64,000 nt of DNA from Polytrichum commune (GCA_950295325.1 OX485805.1:22057501-22121500), one strand, 5' to 3'. Counted from the first letter of the stretch, positions 10,969 to 22,159 are shown. Notes: generated by a model not told the origin, from the sequence alone. Program-made: numbers and translations.

Positions 10969-12561
10969 ACACCAATTTTTCTTTTCTTTTCTTTTCTTTT
11001 CCAAAGCCATTGTTGATTACGATTCCTTACCCATCAGGTGTCGGTTATGTTTATCACAAGAGCACCTGAACCGAAGATGTCGGGAAATTTCGATAAAGAA
11101 ATATGGCTCACGCGCTTCAACTAGACCCCCAACTTGGGTTCAGGACTAGGATACTATTCCCGCCATAGACATTATGGGTGTAGTCTTGGAGTTTCCTCAC
11201 CCAAGGACCCCATACACTCACCAAGACAAGTAGCTAAAGACACCGTCGAGCCCATCTAGAGTAGAGGCACCCATAACTAATCACTCAAGAAATTTTGCAT
11301 CGGATCTGGAGAAGTACAAGGTGGTGCAATTTTTCTCCCCGTGCAGGAAGGAGGATTGCAAAATAATAATAATAATAACAATAATATAAAAAGTTGTAAT
11401 CTTATTCTTCAAATTGAAATTTTTGTGAATTTTTGAAGCTAGAAGTTAGTCCAAACATATTACCAATGTCTAGAGTTTGTCATAACCACTCATTCCTCCT
11501 GCACGTATGATCATGGCACTATTGTTTCCAACCTCATTGAAATTCCGGTATCCTATAGATTGCTGATGAAAACGTGATTGGAAACATGCGCTTTCTACTA
11601 TATATACATCAGGAAAAAGGTTGCTCATTAAGGCGGTTGCGAGTCTTTTATCAAATGCTGGAGATGGGAATTTGGAGCGTAGCTAGGGCAGCGAAATTGT
11701 TGGGATTTAATTAAGTAGGTAGCTGGGGGACGTGGAGAAAGTGAAGGGGCAAGGACCCAGTTGACAAAGTTGACTCCCCCTTAGTAGTGAAGACTGTACC
11801 CCATTTCCTTCACGTGGGCACGTCAAATTAAAACACTCCTCTATAGTCGCACTTTCTTCTGCACCTCTCTCTCTCTCTCTCTCTCTCGCTAGGCCTAGTA
11901 CAACTACAGAGGATGCCTTGGTGAACAATTCTCACATTGTGGCCAATACTGTTGTTGTTGTTGTGGTTGTTGTGGTTGTGGACATGTCATGGGAATCTTT
12001 GCAACCAAGGTCAAATACGGAGACATGGCATCATTGATGGGGGAGATTTTTGGGCATACTCATCGGTTGAGATCCTAGTGTTTGCAAGTCCAATCGGTTA
12101 CGTGTTGATGACATCCTCCGGTTTTCCTTTATTCGATTGGGGTATTTTTTTTTTTATACATTCCTCTAAAATGAGCGGTAATTTTCATGCAGTCCTAAGC
12201 CTCAACTACTTATTTCTCAAACTCAACCGGTTCATCTATAACAAACTGTCGGTCCTCCCCGATCATTGCATGGCATCAAGTGTGAAGTGGTCACCAAGAA
12301 GAAATTTGTCCGGGACAAAGAGGCGAGCTACCCATGAGTGATTTGGGCGAACCAACCCGTACACTCGTTCCTTGTTGGATGCCTAAACCCTTGTCTCCAA
12401 GGAACCAGTAATGTACGGGTTGGTTCGCCCCATCCCCCATTACAATTATCCCGTTTGCCAGTGACCCCCTCCCCCTCTAGCTCGCGACACACAAATCATA
12501 CACATTACCAAGAGGATGGTTGGATTGTGGATTGTGTACTTGAAACCCAAAATGTTGACCT
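10969..12561. other. No supported gene; repeats within the LINE interval
   Basis: It contains CTTTT repeats near 10980, (AAT)n near 11362 and a (CT)n tract at 11865-11887. Open frames (for example 11937-12341 +, 134 codons) are Trp/Leu-rich runs from simple repeats with no known domain. It could be decayed ORF1/ORF2 spacer. Confidence 0.4.
11865..11887. repeat. (CT)n microsatellite
   Basis: About 11 dinucleotide copies. Confidence 0.95.
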
Positions 12562-12795
12562 GTCCAATAATCGGGGAGAACCGGCAGTTAGTTACAAATG
12601 AACCGGTTGAGTTTTGAGAAATAACCGGTTGAAGTTCAAGACTATAGGAAAATTACCGATCATTTTAGAGGAATTTATAGAATATACCCCTAATTTAATA
12701 AAGGAAAACTGGAGGATGTCAACATGCAACCGGTTGGACTTGCAAACACTAGGATCTCAACCAATTATGCCCAAAAATCTCCCCGATCACTGGAC
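12562..12795 (+). mobile_element. MITE family A, copy 2 (best preserved)
   Basis: The left end GTCCAATAATCGGGGAG and right end CTCCCCGATCACTGGAC are inverted repeats with two mismatches over 17 bp. Length is 234 bp, non-coding, with a GAACCGG/ACCGGTTGAG motif repeated inside. It sits in the LINE ORF1-ORF2 interval, so it inserted after that LINE. No target duplication could be assigned. Confidence 0.7.
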
Positions 12796-13360
12796 CAGTC
12801 CATAAGTCGGTCGGTCAGTTGATGTCATTGTTATACTTGCTAATATATTTGAAGGTGGGGTAGACCACTTTTGCTCTACACCCACCTTCTTGAGTTTCCG
12901 AGAGTGTGAAGGTTATTCACCCCTCGCCAAGGAAGGGTGTTTGGCCTTCACACTCAAGCACATTGGTATGTTGGAAGAGGCCGAGTTGGACGTTTTTGTG
13001 GATGCCTTGAATGACAAATCCACACCAACATCACCAACCCCCCCCCCCCCCCCCACAGTTGCCGCGGAGGACAAAGCGATAGGCTTCCTCTTCTTGAATG
13101 CGCCTCTATCATCCATCTAGCCAAGGCAATGTTAGTATGGAGCTATGTTTGGTGGAAAGAAGAGGCCGTTGCGTGACAAGTGTGGATTCGAGTGTTTGTG
13201 GTAGGAAGTCCTCTACATAAAGGAAAACGCAACAAAATAGCGATGTTGCATCTAGCTTCAACTTGTGGAGAAGCTTTAGCAAGTCCTCATCTGAAGACAC
13301 GAGCAACAATGGCTCGAGTGACATCCTTCCATCTTTTGCATCATCTTGATGAAATTACAC
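12796..13360. other. Stretch before the LINE endonuclease, no supported gene
   Basis: Contains a run of 17 C (13038-13054). A + frame (12890-13120) ends in a proline run created by the C tract and has no recognisable domain. It is probably part of the LINE. Confidence 0.4.
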
Positions 13361-13413
13361 CTTTTATCTATTAATGTTTGGGGCATCAACAATGACCTCC
13401 CCCCCCCCCCCAA

Positions 13414-13447
<34 letters not shown>

Positions 13448-13928
13448 TGGATAAAGGAATAAAAATGAAGACTATTAGAGATTATCTTAGTAGTCTTTTT
13501 CCTAAGGTTGATGTGTCTCCTAAAGTTGGTCCTTTGTTTGCAAGAACATAAACTTAGAGGTATTAATGTGGATGGATATATTAGGATGCTTTGGAGAAGG
13601 GGTTGGGAGAGGTGGCATCGCCATGTGTTTCCATCCTTGACTCCAACCTATAATTTATGACCGAGGTTCTTTTGCTGAAAATAGAGTTTAGTGGATTAGA
13701 TTTTAAGGGTTAGAGGGTGAGCATCTCATGATTCTTAGTGTTTATGCCTCTAATATGGTTGGAGAGAGGTGTGCAATGTGGACTAAAGTCTTTCAACTCC
13801 TCCCAATAGATTGCAGGTGGATTATGACAGGTGATTTTAACATGGTTGAGAATCTTTTAGATAGATACTTGTCCTCATGTATCCATCTTATGGGATTAAA
13901 AGAAGAATTCGCATGGGAAAATATTTAA
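13361..13928 (+). pseudogene. LINE ORF2 endonuclease region, degenerate
   Basis: It begins with LSINVWGIN, the usual start of plant L1 endonucleases (LSxNVRGLN). It later contains WIMTGDFNMVE, the conserved GDFN motif of the APE-like endonuclease that nicks target DNA. Several frames are needed to read through, and (AAT)n and C-run tracts (about 13398-13446) interrupt it. Not functional. Confidence 0.7.
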
Positions 13929-14163
13929 AATAAATGTAATATTGAGGAATATTTTAATAGAACTGATGGCCTTATCTACTCGTGGGATAACTTAAGGGAT
14001 GGTGGCATTAGGATTATAGCTAGGTTAGATAGATTTCACTCTTTTGCTAGTTCGGTCCAAAGTCCATCTTCTTGTATTATGCACTTTAAGATACTTGGAG
14101 ATTCAACTCGCTCTTACCACCATCATGCCTCTTTTCTCATTAATCTAAGCCATAGCCCTCCGG

Positions 14164-14511
14164 GTGGTTCCTCTTGAAAGGGTAATGCTAGATTTCTCCA
14201 AGAGGTTTCTCCAAGAGGCCAAGGCTTTGTGGGAAGCATGCCTGCCTCAAATGCCTTTCTTTACTAAACTTAGGAAAGTAATTAAGTTCTACAAACAATT
14301 TTGTTCTGCTAAAGCAGTTGAGGCTATGATGGAAGAGGCTAGGATCAAAAAATCACTTGAATTTTGGCAAGTCTTGCTTCATTCTCAATTACAAACTTTT
14401 ATGGATTGGAAAGAGGATGGGCATAGGATACAATCTAGACTCGGGGAGGTCAATGCTGAAATTTTATTAAAACCATGTGAGGAAAAATATAGGGTACTTT
14501 TAATTCAATAG
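14164..14511 (+). pseudogene. LINE ORF2 linker between endonuclease and reverse transcriptase
   Basis: A 116-codon open stretch with KLRKVIKFYKQFCSAKA and RLGEVNAEIL resembles the helical linker of plant L1 ORF2 just before the reverse transcriptase. It stops where a 1.5-kb insertion begins, and the frame resumes near 16065 with SRAKLMKSRDRMNK, the usual next block. Confidence 0.55.
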
Positions 14512-16064
14512 AGAAAAAATATATACAAAACTTGAATTACTATAGCTTGGATAAAATGACCCATACAATATTATATTCAAAGTAGGATAGGTGAAAAGTA
14601 TAGGTGGTATTAAATTTTATTAATAAATTAGGGTATGTAATATTTGGACAAACGAAGAATTTATGTGAGGCTCAATGAATGTATTGAATTGGATGAGAAA
14701 TTGCCTTAATTGACTAAAAATTATCCAATTTAGAAGTTGGCATCGGATATCATGGTTTAGGGCCACTTCACACACGAGCCAAGTGCCATGACCATGAAAT
14801 TGTGTGAGCCAAAAAGAAGTGTCCAAAGGCCATCTCAAGACACTTCCAAAATCATGTAGTGTGGTCACATCCCTCAAGTGTAGTGTGAAATTAAATGTGA
14901 CTAGGCCATCCACCGAATGCTATTTCAAGAAATTTCTATTCATGTGGGGTCCTCACACATGATAAAATATAAGAAATCAACAATTGTGAGATTTTAAAGT
15001 GCCATGGTCTCTAGTTTTGTTTTGTGTTAGGCCTACCTCCGAGAGGTGGTGTTTGAAAATAATCCAAGTGACCATGAAACATGATCCATTTGATACCATG
15101 TAGAAATCCATGTAGCCTTTACATTAATCTTGCATACACTTACTCCATTGTACCTATGTTGGTCCCTCAAGTGTAGTGTGAAGTGAACTTAGACCCGCTC
15201 CGCCTCCCCCATCAATGAGAATGCTTGAAGTGCAATGGTCATAACCCTTAGTCTTGTGTGTGCTTTTGAGGAAGTTTAGTGTTATTGAAGGATGTGTTTT
15301 GGATCGTGAAGGGGTTCCATGTGACCCAACTTTGGATCTTGCAAGCAAGTTTGTAGGCTTGACATGTTTAAAAAGGGAGTTGCCTTGCCAAACTTTGAAT
15401 TCAAGATGTATTATTTTTCCCTTGCTCCAGGTTACCTCAAATTCCACTATGACCAAACAAATTGTAAGTGGGTGGATGCAAACTCAATTATGTCAAATGT
15501 GATAATCAAGTATGATTCAATTAGGAAAATTTATTAGCTTGATTCCATAGATGCTAAGAGCTTAGATGAATTTGTGGGAAAATCGTAGTTGTAAGAATTA
15601 CATTGTTGTTGATCAAGCTTGAACACATGGCCATTGTAGACAATATTGTTGGGCATTTGATCATTTGAATATAACAATGTTGGATATTTGACTCATGTTG
15701 TAGGTTCATTTGGTTGTTCTAAACACATTACTTGAATGTGAGAACAATTTAATTTTTTCCTTTCTTCATATTTTTGAAGTATGAACCACACCAAATTGCA
15801 AGAATTTAGGCATTGAGCACAAATTTTATTATTTGAAAGTTTTATTAATGTATTTTTGTCATTTTATTACAAATTAACATCACTTTATGTCAATATTCCA
15901 AGATTTTGATTAATGATACAATTTTACAAGTAAAATAGAGTCTATAAGATAATTGTATGGTGTATATTACATTTGCCAATTATTCAACAAAATTTAGATA
16001 AATCCCATCTTTAAATAACCCCCGAGTGCACGTAGTTTACAAAAGTATATAGCTAGTGACCTCT
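14512..16064. mobile_element. About 1.55-kb insertion interrupting the LINE
   Basis: LINE homology ends at LLIQ and resumes at ESRAKLMK, so this block is foreign. It contains a family B element (14759-15192) and otherwise AT-rich, non-coding DNA. Exact ends and target duplications could not be defined. Confidence 0.55.
14759..15192 (+). repeat. Family B element, copy 1
   Basis: It starts AGGGCCACTTCACACACGAG and ends in a CTCAAGTGTAGTGTGAAG block followed by TGAACTTAGACCCGCTCCG. The same order of blocks occurs at 18729, 55071 and, inverted, at 21511 and 63549. Confidence 0.7.
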
Positions 16065-16083
16065 TTGTGAGTCTAGAGCCAAA

Positions 16084-17207
16084 TTGATGAAATCAAGAGA
16101 TAGGATGAACAAATGTATTTTCTCCTTGGTCAAGGAGTGTCCGACAGGAGGTCTTGTCACCGAACTATATGACAAAAATGACACAGTGGTCTCGTCGAGT
16201 GCGGATCTTGCAAGGGTTTGCAATGCTTTCTACTCCAAACTATTCACTATTCCAGTTCCAAGTGAGCGGAGGTGAGTTGAGTCACGTCCCATGTAAGTTC
16301 TCACTTAAAGCACAAAAGATGTTGGAGGCTCCTATCACGGAAGAGGACCTCATTAGTGTGGTTTAGGCCCTTGCAAGAGGAAAAAACGCAGGCCCGAACG
16401 GACTCATGGTTGATTTCTTTCAAGCGTATTGGAGTTTAATAAGTGCGGACATCACCACCATGGTGAATGAATCACTCGCACGCAACTGACTTCCAAATGT
16501 GTCACATGTGGGCTCATCGTGTTGTTGTTTAAGGAAGGGGATAGATTGAAGTTGACAAATTGGAAACTTGTCAATGTCCTCAATACCACTTATAAGATCT
16601 TTGCAAAAGCTATACAAAGGCACCTTCAATCCCCATTGGTTGAGGTTATTGACAACAACCAAATTGTTGCCCTCCTCTTCGATTTCTCCTTGACAATATT
16701 ATGCTTCACATGAATCAAATAAATTGGGGCAAAGAGTCGCACCAAAACTCAATTCTCCTTAAACTAGACTTTAACAAAGCTTATGATAGAATTGATTGGA
16801 CGTTTATGTTTCAAGTTATGGAGAAGTTAGGGGTACCTAACTCCTTTATCCATATTCTTAGATTGTTGTTCCAAGATGTGGTTGTCTTTGTCAATATCAA
16901 TAATCAAGTGTTAGCCTCTTGAACTTCATAGAGGAGTCCACCATGATTGCCCTCTTATCTTAATTTGTTTATTATTGTTGCGGAAGTATTGAATGTTGCA
17001 ATAAAAAATGTAGTTAGGATTGGCCTTATCAATGTCATTTCTCTTCTTCAATTTTGCTCCCAACGAATAATTAGCCAATATATGGACAATACCTCGTTGA
17101 TTGTGAGAGAGGAGGAGAATACTATGGATAATCTTCTAGAAATTTTGCATAGTTTTGGAATCGCATTCGGCCTTGAGATTAATTGGCATAAAATCATAGC
17201 GTACTAA
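16084..17207 (+). pseudogene. LINE ORF2 reverse transcriptase, degenerate
   Basis: L1-type reverse transcriptase, normally used for target-primed reverse transcription. Blocks appear in order: SRDRMNKCIFSLVKE; ARGKNAGPNGLMVDFFQ (family: GKSPGPDGL); NWKLVNVLNTTYKIFAKA (family: NWRPISLLN..YKI.AK); LLKLDFNKAYDRIDW with the first catalytic Asp; and QYMDNTSLIV where FADD/YADD is expected. The last motif reads YMDN, so one catalytic Asp is gone. Multiple frameshifts and stops occur, so it is inactive. Confidence 0.85.
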
Positions 17208-17551
17208 TGTGGCCAAGAGACTTCACTAGAGTGGGTGGAGCAATATCAATGGAAGTGGGCTACGAGCGGAGATCTCTCAAAGCTATTTGGTACACCTTTT
17301 GGTCTGCAATTGGAGTTGCAAGATGTTGACCAATTTCTTCTTGATAAGGTTAAGACCAAAGCTTGAGTATTAAGCTCCACGCACTTAACGTTAGCAGGTT
17401 GTACCCTCATTGTGAATCAAGTATAGATGACATCCTTTTGGTACTTCATTTTGGTGTTTGCTAGCAAAAAAAAGTCTTGAGGAAGATCAAGGCTTTGCTC
17501 CATCCACAACTTTTCAAGGTGGATGTCACGTGTTAAGGTGGGTAGGTTGTC
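17208..17551 (+). other. LINE ORF2 inter-block stretch
   Basis: Falls between the reverse transcriptase and the C-terminal block. No long frame, but position implies decayed ORF2. Confidence 0.4.
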
Positions 17552-18051
17552 ATGAGGCAGTGCTCAAACTCAATTTACCTTGTTCTTTATGAAGCTGAAT
17601 CAATTTTCTTTGACCCGGCATGTTGTTGGTGGCCTCAAGTTACTCCCTTTATGGTCTACTCAGCAAAGTTTGGTCAGAAGTGGATTACTACTCAAGTGAC
17701 TCTCAAGAAGTCCACCCCTGACAAACGGCATAATGAAATTCCTCCCTCCACCTCTCCAAGTTGGAACACCATTTGGCACAAGCACAAGGCGCAAAAGGAA
17801 CTAACCGGGTTTTCCTTTGGTCGAATATCCACAAGCCGATGGCAGTTAATGAATGGCGTGGACGGATATCAAAGAAGATTGACAAGAGTTGTCCCCATTG
17901 GGCCCGCCATCAGTGGAATCGGTGGAGCACATGTATTTCAGATATTTGTTGGCCCAACAACTTTGGCGCTATGCGGTTAACATCATTTGGCAATTTTTTT
18001 GCCAAAAGAAGTAACCTTGGTCCCCATAGGTCTTTTTCAATGCTGCAATAA
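17552..18051 (+). pseudogene. LINE ORF2 C-terminal (zf-RVT-like) region
   Basis: Two overlapping frames carry WSNIHKPMAVNEWRGRI and CPHWARHQWN, resembling the zf-RVT segment that closes plant L1 ORF2. Frameshifted. Downstream to 18728 I see no recognisable 3' tail. Confidence 0.4.
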
Positions 18052-18728
18052 TGCCTTTTTGGTCAACCTCTTAGCAAATCACTAAAGTCTTTCAGTTGTA
18101 TTTGGTTTTCTTGAGGAGTGGTCTCCTGTGGATTATTTGGCGTCAACGGAACAACCTGGTTTTAGACCCAGGATGGGCATTATTTCTTGAGTTCCCTCGG
18201 CTCGCAAGTTCTCGGGATGTTTGACTTTGTCCTTGTAGTTGAAGTTATTTCAATTTGTGCCAAAAAAAAGTACAATAAAAATGGTGAACCTATGATTTCA
18301 ACTGCTTTACTTCATGGATAAATCTACACTTTGCGATGGAAGTTATTGGTGAAGGAACTTGCGGGGCACCTTTGATACCAATACCAAATACCAAACATTG
18401 ATTGTTGTGGGCCAAAGCTAGCTGCTCACCCCCCAAAAAATGCTTGCTACTGTAGGTGTTATAAGTTATATATTCTTTGGTCAAGGGAATTTTAACAAAG
18501 ACTTCAAGACAGCATATGTTATGATTCTATGGTTTTGTACAACCATCTTAAATGACCTTCATACATTTGATTCTTGATAACGTCCATGTCATGAACTGCT
18601 GTGGAAGATATTTCGTGTATGTGGCACTTCCAGATAAATCACTAACAACAACAAAAAGAAAAAGAAAAAAGGCCCAATCGAGCAGCTACACCATTTCTCA
18701 CATGAAACATATGGGCGGTTCACATACA
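18052..18728. other. No supported gene
   Basis: No recognisable ORF; may include the LINE 3' UTR. Confidence 0.4.
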
Positions 18729-19707
18729 AGGGTTGCTTTACACACAGACCAAGTGCCGTGACCATGAGAATCTAAGGGCCATTGAAAACCATCCAAAGGC
18801 CATACCGTAGGGAATAGAAATGCAATTTTGCACTTGATGGGCCTTCAAGCTTAGTTTGAAGTGAAAGTAGACCACGTTGACGGAATACAACATGTTTTAA
18901 AGATAATCTATAATGGTAAGTACACCCTAAACTCCTTCAGATCAACTTCCATAATGTCACACACTCTCTAATATCCTGAAACCCTAGGGAACATATGTTT
19001 GCAGTTCAAATCTCACACCTGATTGTCACATTCCTCTCCCTTATATCACAAAATTTGTCATTGATGGAAACCACCGAAGAAGTCAACCCACACCCTCGCA
19101 TTGTGCCATGTGTCAACATGTGGAGTGTCATCTTCTTCTTTTACTACCACTTGTTGAATGTTGGTGCATGCGTCCGCCACATCGCCTGGGAAGGCCAAGT
19201 GAAGTGGACCACACTAGTGTAGGTGACGGGAGAACGAAATTAAATTGTCCACACATCTCCTTTGTGTTATTTCATAATGGCACATGCTACACTAATTCTA
19301 TAGTATCACACATTCATGTTAAGACTACAAAACTCTGTAATATCATGTGCACTTTGGTTGCCATAGGTGTGATACTACGGAGTTTAGAGTGTAGTATGGG
19401 ACCCTGGCATGCCAATATAAGTTTTTAGGAGCCAATGACAACTTAATTGCTTGCCATGGCTCTTAGTTTTTTTTGTTAGACCCACCTCTTTTTGATGGGC
19501 CTAAAACAACCTCTAATAGACTACGAAACATCATCTCCTTGGTGTCATGTAGGACCATGCAGACTTTTCATTCATTCGAATTTTTTTGGTCCTCGGGCCT
19601 TCAAATTTTAGCATAAATGAACTTGAACCATCTCCGACTTCTTGATCAATCACAAAATTTGTATGTCACGGGTCAAGGGCCCTCAAGCTCTAGTGCAAAG
19701 CGACCCT
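18729..19707 (+). mobile_element. Family B element, copy 2, with nested family C MITE
   Basis: It begins AGGGTTGCTTTACACACAGA and ends CTAGTGCAAAGCGACCCT, giving inverted ends of the form AGGGTYGCTTTRCAC. Removing 18921-19393 leaves about 506 bp, similar to the other copies (415-435 bp). The outer parts align with 55071-55485. Confidence 0.7.
18921..19393 (+). mobile_element. MITE family C, copy 1 (nested in family B)
   Basis: It starts TACACCCTAAACTCC and ends GGAGTTTAGAGTGTA, near-perfect inverted ends. The 473-bp body matches 22502-22960 in opposite orientation over its whole length, including a shared translated stretch ([17 protein letters not shown]) that I regard as fortuitous. Its place inside family B shows that it is the younger insertion. 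Confidence 0.8.
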
Positions 19708-19993
19708 AAAGGCGTGATTTGTGGTTGCGGTCTGAGCCACCTTCAACCATAGCTCTAAAATTTTACATTTACACAAGGTTTACAAAGTTCTAATTTAGAG
19801 GTGGGGTGGGGTGGGGCTCCCACTAAGTTACTACAATTCCGTCCTCTAAGTTTGTTACCTCTCTAAGTGTTAAAATTTCATATGTGTTAACATTGTTTCA
19901 ACTCCCTACTTGGGGATACTACAAAGATCACGATCTCTAAAACTTAGTCTTTGAAGTTGATCCCTAAGGATATTACCCACCAACTAACAACGT

Positions 19994-20315
19994 ACATAAC
20001 ATCACACAACTCCTTGGCTATGTTCCATGAGACCGTGTATCACATGAGCATGATCCTCCTTTCATTCTGGGATAACATGTTCATGGGGAGCACTCATGTT
20101 GTGTAATGTGAAGTTACTTTTTGACAAGCAACTATAAATTATTAAAATAAATTTAAAACATACTATGATAATTAATAGCTATAGTTGTTGAGAAGTTCAA
20201 AATACACAGCATGAGTGCTCCCTATAAAGGAGAAATCGCAAAGTTAAAGTAGAATTATGCTCATGTGATACCTAGTCTCGTGGAACGCAACCAAGGAGTT
20301 GTGTGATGTTATGCG
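19994..20315. mobile_element. Foldback element with arms of about 115 bp
   Basis: The left arm (from ACATAACATCACACAACTCC) is mirrored by the right arm ending GGAGTTGTGTGATGTTATGC. The homology runs inward through GGGAGCACTCATG, leaving an AT-rich loop of about 95 bp. No coding capacity. Confidence 0.75.
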
Positions 20316-20489
20316 ACCGGCAGGGAAGAGGTACATTTATTTGGGGTAGGATGATATTATGTAGGTACGTACGATGGTGCATGGATGGAGTGGGGATGGA
20401 CTTTGGGCTTCTCAAAGAACTAAACTCCAAATACATGTGGTTGCGGACCAGCTTCATTCTATCATTTCTATCTTATAGTTTGGAACATG

Positions 20490-20640
20490 TCCCACAATAA
20501 CATTACTCAACGACGTAGGCCCTTAGAATGTAAGAATGGGATGCTAGGAGTTCAGTCTGAATTTGAGTCTTCCTCCGCAACTTTTTGAGTATCCCATTAT
20601 TATATTCAGAGAGCCCACGGAGCAAGAGCTACAGGATAAG
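20490..20640 (+). repeat. Dispersed repeat family E, copy 1
   Basis: About 150 bp sharing its order of motifs with 33540-33675: CATTACTCA.. then GGC at the left, GAGTCTTCCTC/AAGTCTCCCTG in the middle, and TATTATATTC...GCCCAC at the right. Confidence 0.65.
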
Positions 20641-20676
20641 TAATGTTTTAACTCTTGAATCTATTTGTTGTATAGC

Positions 20677-20702
20677 AATAAATAAATAAATAAATAAATA
20701 AA
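20677..20702. repeat. (AATA)n microsatellite
   Basis: About six tetranucleotide copies. Confidence 0.95.
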
Positions 20703-20732
20703 GTAGGTGACAAGGTGGGTGTTGCAAATTAG

Positions 20733-20756
20733 TTTGAGCAAATTAATTTGCTCAAA
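20733..20756. repeat. Perfect 24-bp palindrome
   Basis: A self-complementary sequence centred on AATT (core GAGCAAATTAATTTGCTC). It lies two bases left of a second perfect inverted repeat. Confidence 0.9.
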
Positions 20757-20757
20757 G

Positions 20758-20825
20758 GTTGGTTGCATGAAACCCCCATAATTCATGCAACCAAGGTTGA
20801 ATTATGGGGGTTTCATGCAACCAAC
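20758..20825. repeat. Perfect 27-bp inverted repeat (hairpin)
   Basis: The arms 20758-20784 and 20799-20825 (core GCATGAAACCCCCATAATTC) are identical without mismatch around a 14-nt loop. A third, weaker arm (GAATTATAGGGG...CCCATAATTC) follows at about 20830-20853. Confidence 0.9.
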
Positions 20826-21510
20826 ATTGAGAATTATAGGGGTCCCATAATTCTTGGAAATTATGTGCTTCAAATACAAATACCATTTGGATTTGCTTAT
20901 GTGTTCATGTAATAATTAGTTAGGTCTCAATGGGCCATGTATGCTTAAATGTTGGAAGTGTCCATTTAAAGAGAGTATACCTTACAAACTGTCTTATGTC
21001 TTCTATCTTTATGGTAGATAATCCTTATTTGGTTATTTTCCTTATAAGGACACCTTTATTTGAGTGTGGTGTGGTTTGGTGTGGTTCCTAGACCTGTTAT
21101 CAAAAAGACATTGGATTGTGTGCTTCAAATATGAATATCATTATAGGTACAAGACTCCAAAGAATTGTGAGGGTCTCTATAATCATTCAACGAGTATGAA
21201 AACATTCACTTCATAATGAATAAGATATTCATATGAGCTCCAAAAATTACGAGGAAAGTGGCTACAGTGGCACAACCTCGATTTGGATTTGCTAATCATC
21301 TTGTATTAATTGCATGACCACGTACCACTTAAATACATGTGTCTGATTAAGAGAAGTAATTGAATTAGCCACGTCTACATTAACACCAAGCCTTATGATA
21401 ATAACTTCCTTGCTAAACACCTTATCATTGAGAAATACTAAGGGCCACTTTCCACTCCAAATTGAGGACCCTTGACCCATGCTATACAAACTCTCAAAAA
21501 CTCGGAGACG
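20826..21510. other. No supported gene
   Basis: No recognisable ORF, RNA gene or repeat besides the short hairpin remnant at its left edge. Confidence 0.4.
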
Positions 21511-21840
21511 GTCCATGTTCACTTTATACTAGACCTTAAGGGCCTAAAGGACCAAAGAAAATTGATTGGATTCAAAATTCATATGAAGTCCTACATGACA
21601 ACAAAAGGATAATGTTTTATGGTCTACCAGAGTTTGCGCAAAGCCCACATAAAGCCCACATAAGAAAGGTGGGCTTGACGCAAAACTAGGAGCCATGACA
21701 ATGGATTAAATTGTCATTGACTCCTAGCTATATTATATTGTCATTGTGGGGACCCAACCTCAAAACTCGGGTTTCTTGCCAAACACCTCTATGAAAGTAG
21801 CTTGGGCTAGTCATCAAGCCACTTTCTCACATGTTGATAA
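21511..21840 (-). repeat. Family B element, copy 3 (inverted, partial)
   Basis: Read on the - strand it ends with CTAGTATAAAGTGAACATGG and contains the shared TGGGTCCCCAC block and TAGGAGTCAATGACA seen in the 55071 copy. The outer left end is missing or too diverged. Confidence 0.6.
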
Positions 21841-21894
21841 GAACACCTTTCCAAACCTATCAATGTGGTTCACTTTAATTTTGATCAAAGCAAC

Positions 21895-22145
21895 TTTTTC
21901 TGACACACACCATTTTGGAGGGGGCAACCCCTGTCACTGGGGCGCTCCATAGAACCAAGGGCAGAGTGAACCTTGGCCATGGATGCGCCCCGGGATCTAT
22001 GGACGGTAGGGATGGAGTCGGGCAGCCACCCCGGGCTACCTCTAGGGCAACGGGACTAAGGGGGGCAGAGGGCCCACGGAGCTAGCCACCTACAAGGGGA
22101 GGGGGAATCACTGAATTTCTGAGGCCAGTTGGGGTACTTGGTGCC
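21895..22145. other. GC-rich island in AT-rich DNA
   Basis: About 250 bp rich in GGGG/CCCC strings (GCGCCCCGGGATC, CCACCCCGGGCTACC), in sharp contrast to the flanks. No ORF or RNA fold that I can name. It abuts a (TA)n tract at 22160-22177. Confidence 0.5.
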
Positions 22146-22159
22146 TGCCCACTTCTTTC

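Noticed and set aside
18729-18950. Intact tRNA gene in family B
   Set aside because: Only box-like motifs are present; no cloverleaf with acceptor stem could be drawn.
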